Below, piece after piece: positions 42,314 through 49,189 of a stretch of 49,189 nt of DNA. Source of the stretch: Bryobacterales bacterium. Its GTDB lineage: Bacteria > Acidobacteriota > Terriglobia > Bryobacterales > Bryobacteraceae. Positions within the stretch are counted from its first letter, which is position 1, and every line of letters begins with the position of its first letter. The stretch covers positions 1 to 49,189 of the forward strand of contig JAEUQC010000067.1 of assembly GCA_016789905.1 (NCBI GenBank), in the 5' to 3' direction. The notes beneath the pieces are model-generated. The model saw nothing but the letters and a program-made list of their open reading frames with translations. It searched no databases and was not told the DNA's origin. The translations under genes were made by a program, and so were the position numbers.

Positions 42314-43585
42314 TCAACGCCCTCCACGAATACGTACCTCATGGTGGGTAACGTAGCCGGTATGGATGGGAACCTGCGATTTAAACCGGCTCTTGATGAC
42401 CACCTGATAGTTGTCGGGCACCGAACCGGTAGCCGCGCGGAGACGCTTCATCATATCTTCGAGCGCGGCGGGCGTGGTTAGATACTCGGCCGCGGCCCAC
42501 GTGCCCTCAGTTGATGTGGAGGCCAGGACAAGCACCTCTCCCCAGCCCGTGACGCCACGGACGCGAGTGATGACGGCGTAGTCTTCCGGGATATCTTCCA
42601 CATCCGGCGCCGATGGTTTTTGATACCTGGCCGCTTCCCCAGGGCGCGGCTTCAGGTTTCGTATGGCGCCCTGCTCGATGACAAAATCCTGATCAATGGG
42701 CAGGTCGGGAAGTTGCCGGTTGAACTTGGCGGGACCGAGAAAAATCAGGTTGCTGGACCGAACATCTTCCCAGGCCAGTACAGTGCTCCTTTTTAGTACA
42801 AGATCCTTTAGCGGGCCAAGAACAACCGCTAAACGGAACGCCGCAGCCGCTTCGCCGAAGGGCGTCCATCGGTAGGTGGGCGTAGGGGGAGTGGGCGATT
42901 TCAGGAGCGCAGTGAGTTCCGCCAGCGGCACTTCCCTTTCCGCGTCCTTCCACTCGTTAGCCCAGGGGCTGCGGAAGTAGTGCGTATTGAACCGCACGAA
43001 CATCGGGCTGCCGAGGACGACGATCGCGGGCTTGCGGGAGTCGACAAACGGCTGCCAGAATTCGTGAAATTCACCGGGTGCGGCAACGGCCAGTGGCGCC
43101 ACAACGCGGCCGTTCCGCCACAACGCAACCAAGATGCCTGCAAGCAGGAGTACGAGAACGGCCAGCCCGAGGGCAATCCATTTCCACCCTCCGGAAGAAG
43201 GCGCGGCGATCGGCAAGGAAGCAGGCTCATCCAAGGGCGGCGGTGCCACCTCATCAAAGGCGAGAGAGAAATGTCCTTTAGGAAGAGTGAGGAGATAGGG
43301 GGAACCGGGCGCTTCCGTGGAGTAGTAACGCTCCAACCGTTGGCGGAGTTTTCCAACCTGCACTCGCACAGAAGCATCGACGCGGGGGTCGTAATTGTCG
43401 GGCTTCCCCATGACGTCACGCCCGATCGTATATTCCTTCAACTGGCGATCCGTGCCTGACAAATGCGCTTCGGCGAGATAGCTCAGCAGCCGGCGCAGGG
43501 CTTCGGCGCTGCGAAAGCTATCGCTTGCCAGCACTCGCTGGAGTTCTTCCTGGAATGCCCCACTTTGCGTGGTTGTGCGTGCCAC
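42314..43585 (-). CDS. Membrane-anchored winged-helix regulator
   Basis: A protein of 423 residues starting at GTG 43585. Residues 20-110 form a winged helix of the acidobacterial receptor-associated type (SDSFRSAEALRRLLSYLAEA, DPRVDASVRVQVGKLRQRLE, LLTLPKGHFSLAF). A single membrane helix (about residues 134-156) follows. The remainder (residues about 160-423) looks periplasmic and does not resemble a known sensor domain by eye. The layout DNA-binding domain, membrane helix, outer domain is like CadC/ToxR. It lies between two divergent receptor genes, so it probably controls them in response to an envelope or ligand signal. Confidence 0.82.
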   Translation of the reverse strand: MARTTTQSGAFQEELQRVLASDSFRSAEALRRLLSYLAEAHLSGTDRQLKEYTIGRDVMGKPDNYDPRVDASVRVQVGKLRQRLERYYSTEAPGSPYLLTLPKGHFSLAFDEVAPPPLDEPASLPIAAPSSGGWKWIALGLAVLVLLLAGILVALWRNGRVVAPLAVAAPGEFHEFWQPFVDSRKPAIVVLGSPMFVRFNTHYFRSPWANEWKDAEREVPLAELTALLKSPTPPTPTYRWTPFGEAAAAFRLAVVLGPLKDLVLKRSTVLAWEDVRSSNLIFLGPAKFNRQLPDLPIDQDFVIEQGAIRNLKPRPGEAARYQKPSAPDVEDIPEDYAVITRVRGVTGWGEVLVLASTSTEGTWAAAEYLTTPAALEDMMKRLRAATGSVPDNYQVVIKSRFKSQVPIHTGYVTHHEVRIRGGR

Positions 43586-43606
43586 TTCAATAGTTTACCC
43601 CCTGCA

Positions 43607-43624
43607 GGTAACCGCCTGGTTACC
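43607..43624. promoter_or_regulatory. Perfect palindrome upstream of the second receptor
   Basis: GGTAACC at 43607-43613 and GGTTACC at 43618-43624 are exact 7-bp arms around GCCT. The palindrome lies in the 96-bp gap between the regulator gene (start 43585) and the receptor gene (start 43682). It is a strong candidate operator for the winged-helix regulator. No clear ribosome site precedes ATG 43682. Confidence 0.6.
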
Positions 43625-43681
43625 GGTTTCCTGCCGTTGCCTACTTCTAAAAGATGCACATATGCGATTAGATGAACTGGT

Positions 43682-46600
43682 ATGTCTCGCCTATCTCTGA
43701 TGATCGCCCTGCTCGCCGCCGCACTTCCAACAACATCGGCACAAGAAGCTCGCGGAAGCTTGGTTGGGCGCCTAACGGATTCTACGAATGCAGGGATCCC
43801 GAACGCGACCGTATTGGTCACGAACAAATCGATGGGCACCACGCAGCGGGTGGTGACAAACGATACCGGGTATTACCAGGCAACCTATTTGATTCCCGGA
43901 GCCTATCGGGTGGAGGTGAGCCTGCCGGGATTTATGAAGTATGTCCAGGAACCGGTTGAGGTTCGAGTGAACGACCGAATCGAACTGGTGATTTCGCTGC
44001 AATTGGGCACAGCGGAACAGAGCGTGACGGTGGTGGGGGAGACGCCACTATTGAACACCGCGTCGGCGTCATTGGGAACCGTGATAGACGCCCGGCGCGT
44101 GGCGGAGCTTCCGGTGCCACATGGGAACCCGATGTTCCTGATCAGCCTGGCTTCAGGCGTGTCGTTTAACCGGGACGCACGGCTGGATCGTCCGTTTGAG
44201 CCAACGCACATTGTCGGCTATTCGATGGATGGGACACGCGCGAACCGGAGCGATGTCACCCTGGACGGATCGGTAGCAACGGCGACGGCGAACAATGGCG
44301 AGGTTATCGCCTCCTATGTTCCGCCGGCCGATATCATCCAGGAGTTCAAGGTGCAGACGGCGACTTTCGACGCCAGTTTCGGCCAAACCGAGGGCGGGGT
44401 AACCAATATTTCCATCAAGTCGGGAACGAACGAATTTCATGGCACGGCCTATTACAACAAGCAGATGCCGAGCATGTTTGCCAACGACTACTTCGCGAAC
44501 ATGAACGGGGTGCCGCGCGCAGACTTTACTTATAACCGTTACGGCGGGTCCGTGAGCGGTCCGGTACTTGTGCCGAAGCTCTACAACGGAAAGAACCGCA
44601 CCTTCTTCCTGTACGGCTATGAGGGCATTAAGGAGGATCGGCCGAGAAACAACGGGACACCAACGGTGCCCACGGCGCGAATGAAGAATGGTGATCTGTC
44701 AGAACTGTTCGCCCTTCCGAATCCGACGCTTTATCAGGTCTACAACCCGTTTTCAGGGCGCGAAGTGACTACAGGGGGAAACCGGCTCGTTACACGCGAT
44801 CCGTTCCCGGGCAACATCGTTCCAGCAAGCCTTATCAGCCCGGTGACCAAGAATATTTTGAAGTTTTTTCCGGACCCGTTGCAGAGTGGCGTGCAGAACA
44901 ATTACCAGCGGCCAGAGTTGACCGAACACGCCGACTACGCCTCGCACACGATTCGAGCCGATCAGACGATCAATGACGCCAACCGCATGTTCGTGCGCGT
45001 GAATTGGTACGACCGGAACAGCACCTATAACGACTTTTTCAGCAATATCGCCACCGGAAATTTGTTTCAGTTCATTTCGCGGGGCGCGGTGATTGACGAT
45101 GTTCACACGATCAGCCCGACCATGGTTCTCAACCTTCGGTACGGATATAACCGCTTCATTCGGGCCGACGATAATCCTTACAAATCACATGGCTTCGACC
45201 TGGCGACACTCGGATTGCCTTCGTATTTGAACACGCTGACCTCCGACGACATTCGCAAGTTCCCTCGCATCGACCTTACCGGCTACCAGGGAACCTCCGG
45301 CGGCGGTGAGTGGCGGCCGAATGACACGCACAACATCAACGCCACCCTTTCGAAATCCCAAGGGGCGCACTTCCTGAAGATGGGCACCGAGTTCCGGTCC
45401 TATCGCGAGAACCGCCGCGAGTATGGCAATAACGTGACGGCGCAGTTTACGTTCGATACGGCGTGGACGCGCGGGCCAAATGTGAACTCTCCGGCGGCGC
45501 CTTCGGGCTACGGGCAATCGGTGGCCGCGTTTCTGCTTGGGTTGCCGACAGGCGGCGGCATTTGGCGCCCAGCTTCGTATTCGGAACAGTCCACTTCCTG
45601 GGGGACCTTCGTTCAGGACGATTGGAAGGTGAGCAAGCGGCTAACGCTGAACCTTGGGCTCCGCTGGGAGTTCGAGACGCCGTTGGAAGAGCGGTACGAC
45701 CGGAGCGTTCGCGGGTTTGCCCCCAGCGCAACCTTTGCCTGGGAAGCACAGGCGCGTGCCGCTTACGCCGCCAACCCTGTGGCCGAACGGCCGGCGTCGG
45801 CGTTCAATCCACGGGGCGGACTCACCTTTGCCAATGTTGGTGGCCAGCCCGCGGGCCTGTATAACACTCCGAAATTGAACCTTATGCCGCGGCTCGGCTT
45901 TGCTTATCAGCTTCGACAGTCAACGGTGGTGCGCGGCGGGTATGGCGTATTCAATGGCTTTCTTGGCCAGCGCCGGAGCGATGTGAATCAGACCGGGTTC
46001 AGCCGCCAGACGGATTTCCAGATCAGCAATGACGGGTTCCTTACCCCGTCCGCGACGCTCGCCAATCCGCTGCCGAGCGGCCAGCTATTCCCCGTGCTGG
46101 GCGCGGCGCTGGGCGCCGAGACCGCCATCGATTCCGGAATCAGTTTCTTCGCCGATTCCCCGAAGGTGCCCTACATGCAGCGGTGGCAGTTGGGAATCCA
46201 GCAGACACTGCCGGGCGGCTTTCTGGTGGAGGCGGGGTACGTTGGCAATCGCGGTACGAGGATTGAAACGAATCGCGATTTGAATGCGATTGCCAACACT
46301 TTTTTGAGCACGGACCTGACGCGCACGGCCGCCATGGTAGCCAATAACAACTACCTGTCGGGCAATCTCACGAATCCGTTCCGCGGGTTGGTGGCTGCTT
46401 CGGCGCCCAATCTGAACGCGGCTACCACACGGTCCCGTTCCGCGCTTTTGCGGCCGATCCCTCAGTTCGGGTCGGTGACCACCACAACGAACCAGGGCTA
46501 TAGCTGGTACCACTCGTTGCAGTTGCAGGCGGAGCGGCGGTTCTCCAAAGGATTCACGCTGCAGGGCAACTATACATACTCCAAGTTCATGGAGGCGACG

Positions 46601-47179
46601 GCGTACTTGAATGCCGCCGATCCGCGGCCAGTGGAAGTGATTTCCGACTTTGATATTCCGCACCGGCTGGTGGCGAGCGGCATTTATGAACTGCCCTTCG
46701 GAAAGGGGCGGCGCTTTGCCAACAGCGCGCACTCCGTTGTGGACGGGATCATTGGCGGGTGGCAACTCTCCGCCATTTACAGCTACCAGGCCGGCGCGCC
46801 GATCAACTTTGGAAACATCGCGTTCATTGGAAACATTAATGACGTGAAGAAGGATAACCCCACGCGGGAACGTTGGTTCAACACGACCGCCGGTTTCTTG
46901 CAGGACCAGTTGCAAAGCAATCTGCGCTACTTCCCTCTCCGGTTCGGGTTCCTGCGGGCCAACGGCGCCAACAACTGGGACGCGTCGCTGATCAAGAATA
47001 CGCGCTTCAAGGAGCGGTACAACTTCCAGTTCAAGGCCGAGTTCCTGAACACGTTGAATCGGGCCCAACTGCCCGCTCCGAACACCGACCCGCGGAATGC
47101 CCAGTTTGGCGAAATCCGCGCCAATAACCAAGCCAACTATCCGCGGCGTGTGCAAATCACCGCGAAGTTCCTGTTCTGA
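43682..47179 (+). CDS. Second TonB-dependent receptor with carboxypeptidase-regulatory-like domain
   Basis: An outer-membrane protein of 1165 residues with the same architecture as the receptor at 38860: signal peptide (LMIALLAAALPTTSA), N-terminal beta-sandwich (SLVGRLTDSTNAGIPNATVL, about 26-105), plug (SVTVVGETPLLNTASASL) and barrel blades such as DWKVSKRLTLNLGLRWEFE, ending in ITAKFLF with a C-terminal Phe. The two receptors are clearly different genes, not a recent duplication, judged by eye. ATG 43682 is the only start consistent with the signal peptide. The closely spaced regulator and palindrome point to shared control. Confidence 0.93.
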   Translation: MSRLSLMIALLAAALPTTSAQEARGSLVGRLTDSTNAGIPNATVLVTNKSMGTTQRVVTNDTGYYQATYLIPGAYRVEVSLPGFMKYVQEPVEVRVNDRIELVISLQLGTAEQSVTVVGETPLLNTASASLGTVIDARRVAELPVPHGNPMFLISLASGVSFNRDARLDRPFEPTHIVGYSMDGTRANRSDVTLDGSVATATANNGEVIASYVPPADIIQEFKVQTATFDASFGQTEGGVTNISIKSGTNEFHGTAYYNKQMPSMFANDYFANMNGVPRADFTYNRYGGSVSGPVLVPKLYNGKNRTFFLYGYEGIKEDRPRNNGTPTVPTARMKNGDLSELFALPNPTLYQVYNPFSGREVTTGGNRLVTRDPFPGNIVPASLISPVTKNILKFFPDPLQSGVQNNYQRPELTEHADYASHTIRADQTINDANRMFVRVNWYDRNSTYNDFFSNIATGNLFQFISRGAVIDDVHTISPTMVLNLRYGYNRFIRADDNPYKSHGFDLATLGLPSYLNTLTSDDIRKFPRIDLTGYQGTSGGGEWRPNDTHNINATLSKSQGAHFLKMGTEFRSYRENRREYGNNVTAQFTFDTAWTRGPNVNSPAAPSGYGQSVAAFLLGLPTGGGIWRPASYSEQSTSWGTFVQDDWKVSKRLTLNLGLRWEFETPLEERYDRSVRGFAPSATFAWEAQARAAYAANPVAERPASAFNPRGGLTFANVGGQPAGLYNTPKLNLMPRLGFAYQLRQSTVVRGGYGVFNGFLGQRRSDVNQTGFSRQTDFQISNDGFLTPSATLANPLPSGQLFPVLGAALGAETAIDSGISFFADSPKVPYMQRWQLGIQQTLPGGFLVEAGYVGNRGTRIETNRDLNAIANTFLSTDLTRTAAMVANNNYLSGNLTNPFRGLVAASAPNLNAATTRSRSALLRPIPQFGSVTTTTNQGYSWYHSLQLQAERRFSKGFTLQGNYTYSKFMEATAYLNAADPRPVEVISDFDIPHRLVASGIYELPFGKGRRFANSAHSVVDGIIGGWQLSAIYSYQAGAPINFGNIAFIGNINDVKKDNPTRERWFNTTAGFLQDQLQSNLRYFPLRFGFLRANGANNWDASLIKNTRFKERYNFQFKAEFLNTLNRAQLPAPNTDPRNAQFGEIRANNQANYPRRVQITAKFLF

Positions 47180-47189
47180 CAAAGTTCGG

Positions 47190-49016
47190 TCAATAGTCTG
47201 TCATCTCAGGCCCTCCGATGCCAACGCGGAGGGCGTTGAGGACGGCCGCCACATCGATTGCTTCCTGCGCGAGTGCTCCGGCGGCGGGCGTCAGATACCC
47301 GGCCGCCGCGAGCGCCATGCAGATGGCGCTGAGCGCCATTCCGCCGGCGGCACTTTGCAGCGCGATGGTTCTCATGCGGCGGCCGATGTGAATGAGTTGA
47401 TCGACACGGCGAAGGGACGGCTCGAGAATGGCGGCATCAGCGGCCTGTACAGCTATTTCGCCGCGGTCGCCGAGCGCTATGCCAACGGTGGCGGCGAGCA
47501 GTGCGGGTGCGTCGTTGATGCCATCGCCAACGAACAGCACGGGTGTTTGAGCGGCGATCTGTTGAACGAACGTCACCTTCTCCTCCGGGCTCTGCCGGAA
47601 ATGGACTTCGCCGATGCCGGCCAGTTCGGCCAGATAACGCACCTCGCTCTCCCGATCTCCGGAGAGCAGCACCACACGGGCGCCGCCGTGCCGTGTGCCT
47701 AGGTGACGGACAAAATCGGGAGCGTCGTGCCGGGGCTTGTCGCGAAAGCGGATAAGAGCCGCGAACTTGCCGTCAATCAGAACCACGCATTCCAGGCCCG
47801 CCTCCTCCGGCGGGATTTCCAGGGCCATCGATTCGGCGCGCTTGCGGCCGGTGACCTCCACGGACAGGCCTTCCGCCACCGCCACCAGGCCTTGGCCGGG
47901 CAGTTCGTGAACTTCGCTGACATCCACCGGTCGCAACCCCTCGCCTGCACGGACAAGTGCCGCGGCCAAGGGGTGGCGCGAGTAGCGCTCTAAGCTGGCC
48001 ACCACTCCCAGTACACGTTCCCGGGTGAAACCGGCCCCGCACAGCACGTCCGAGACCGAAGGCGCGCCGTAGGTGAGGGTACCCGTTTTGTCGAAAACGA
48101 ATACGCGACATTGGTCGATGGTTTCTAGCGACGCCGCCTTTCGGATCAGGATGCCATTTTTGGCAGCGAGCGATATCGCGCCGATTACCGCCACAGGGAT
48201 CCCGATCAGGAGGGGGCATGGAGTGGCGACTACAAGGACAGCAAGGAAGCGCGTGGAATCGCCGCTTGCGATCCAGGCCAGCACCGCCAAAGAGAGCGCC
48301 AGCGGGGTGTACCACGCGCCCAACCGTTCGGCCAAACGACGCATGGCTGGCTGATTCTCTTCCGTTTCCTGGACGACGCGCATTATTTGGGCGTAGCGGG
48401 AGTCAACGGCGGGCCTAGATGCACGGATTGTCAAAGCGGAGTCTCCGTTCGTGGCGCCGGATAGGACGGTTGAGCCAGCCGACTTCGAGAGCAGGTAGGG
48501 CTCGCCTGTGAGATAGGCCTCGTTCATCGATCCCCGGCCGGCGATCACGACGCCATCGACGGGGCAGGCTTCATGGGGGAAAACCACCAGGTTGTCGCCC
48601 GGGCGGACGGCTTCCACTTGGATGTCCTCGGTGCCGTCGCCCTTCACACGGTGGGCGATCCGGGGAATGCGTTTTGCGAGGGCGTCGAGGACGGAGGAGG
48701 CTTTTCCAGTCGCGTACTGCTCGAGGACTGTGCCCCCGGCGAGCATGAGTACAATGATGGTGCCAGCCAGGTACTCTTTGAGGATTAGCGACGTGGCAAC
48801 GGAAACGGCGGCCAGGATGTCTGCGTCCAAACGGCCGGCAAGGAGGCGGCGGACGACGGTAATGAGTTGAGGAGCGCCGCCGAGAACCAGGGCCGCCAGA
48901 AGCGGCCAGTTGGAACGGTCATCGGTGAAATTGAACCCGTGACGCATTCCGAGGCTGACGGCGATGCCGAACAGGGCAATGGCCGCGCTGAACAAGTCCC
49001 GCGTGAAGTAGCCCAC
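47190..49016 (-). CDS. Heavy-metal P1B-type ATPase (TPCP motif), no N-terminal metal-binding domain
   Basis: A protein of 608 residues starting at GTG 49016. P-type ATPase marks are complete: TGEP at 170-173, DKTGT at 309-313 (phosphorylated Asp 309), the HP motif RHPL near 348, GDGINDAP at 497-504. The membrane metal-site motif is TPCP at 265-268 (ATPCPLLIG), not the CPC of copper pumps. TPCP is the mark of the P1B-5 group (nickel/iron-linked, for example Sinorhizobium Nia); the metal here is inferred and uncertain. N-terminal HMA domains are absent. It begins just beyond the 5S rRNA terminator and ends 10 bp before the receptor gene. Confidence 0.92.
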   Translation of the reverse strand: MGYFTRDLFSAAIALFGIAVSLGMRHGFNFTDDRSNWPLLAALVLGGAPQLITVVRRLLAGRLDADILAAVSVATSLILKEYLAGTIIVLMLAGGTVLEQYATGKASSVLDALAKRIPRIAHRVKGDGTEDIQVEAVRPGDNLVVFPHEACPVDGVVIAGRGSMNEAYLTGEPYLLSKSAGSTVLSGATNGDSALTIRASRPAVDSRYAQIMRVVQETEENQPAMRRLAERLGAWYTPLALSLAVLAWIASGDSTRFLAVLVVATPCPLLIGIPVAVIGAISLAAKNGILIRKAASLETIDQCRVFVFDKTGTLTYGAPSVSDVLCGAGFTRERVLGVVASLERYSRHPLAAALVRAGEGLRPVDVSEVHELPGQGLVAVAEGLSVEVTGRKRAESMALEIPPEEAGLECVVLIDGKFAALIRFRDKPRHDAPDFVRHLGTRHGGARVVLLSGDRESEVRYLAELAGIGEVHFRQSPEEKVTFVQQIAAQTPVLFVGDGINDAPALLAATVGIALGDRGEIAVQAADAAILEPSLRRVDQLIHIGRRMRTIALQSAAGGMALSAICMALAAAGYLTPAAGALAQEAIDVAAVLNALRVGIGGPEMTDY

Positions 49017-49055
49017 TAATCGTACTGTAGCGCGTTTTGCGGGGTTTCAAAGGAA

Positions 49056-49079
49056 AAGCCCCGGATGGGACCGGGGCTT
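49056..49079 (-). terminator. Rho-independent terminator of the rRNA operon
   Basis: AAGCCCCGG and CCGGGGCTT form a perfect 9-bp stem with a 6-base loop. On the minus strand the stem is followed by TTTTCCTTT, the expected U-tract. It lies just after the 5S rRNA 3' end and before the P-type ATPase gene. Confidence 0.85.
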
Positions 49080-49091
49080 AGGGAATTAATT

Positions 49092-49189
<98 letters not shown>

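Noticed and set aside
46085..47182. A 365-codon minus-strand frame
   Set aside because: Shadow of the second receptor gene.

Overview
The window is high-GC chromosomal DNA that looks like an acidobacterium of the Solibacter/Bryobacter type. That placement is inference from gene content: two very large TonB-dependent receptors with N-terminal carboxypeptidase-regulatory-like domains, a membrane-anchored winged-helix regulator beside them, a DUF1592/DUF1552 gene pair, DUF1080 and DUF2278 proteins, a PhoPQ-activated-protein-like hydrolase and many secreted propeller and ankyrin proteins. Genes are packed tightly, often with 1-4 bp overlaps. No CRISPR array, tRNA or intact insertion sequence was seen.

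Left edge (1-2480): debris of mobile or accessory DNA. It holds the C-terminal end of a serine recombinase, a Fic gene broken by an in-frame amber codon and also cut off at its 3' end, and the N-terminal domain of an ArdC-type antirestriction protein that loses homology after about 110 residues. A perfect 12-bp-arm hairpin lies between this debris and the normal chromosome. 2482-12395: an ankyrin protein, an aldose-1-epimerase-like protein, an exported metallo-beta-lactamase-fold protein, a two-domain propeller/phosphoesterase and a three-gene operon (c-type cytochrome-like protein, PQQ-type propeller, small heme-less protein) behind a good sigma70-like promoter. 12399-20452, mostly minus strand: MntP-like exporter, PQQ sugar-dehydrogenase-like protein, lipocalin-like protein, a degraded-looking retropepsin-like ORF, then a translationally coupled DUF1592-DUF1552-ankyrin operon.

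20504-27994: DUF2278 and DUF1080 proteins face the most interesting locus of the window. This is a dabB-dabA inorganic-carbon-pump operon whose two distal genes are an unrecognised 156-residue protein and cysD (ATP sulfurylase small subunit, without cysN). A LysR-type regulator is divergent from it across a short intergenic region with an inverted repeat. 28007-38858: an M14 carboxypeptidase, a PqaA-like hydrolase with a small membrane protein, a minus-strand operon (membrane protein, GHMP kinase, CPBP protease, BamE-like secreted protein), then an exported RraA-like protein, a PilZ protein and a secreted FAD oxidoreductase.

38860-47179: two divergent TonB-dependent receptors around one winged-helix regulator, each intergenic region carrying a palindrome. 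47190-49189: a P1B-type metal ATPase with a TPCP motif and no N-terminal metal-binding domain, then a rho-independent terminator and the 3' part of a 5S rRNA on the minus strand, which marks the end of an rRNA operon entering from the right.
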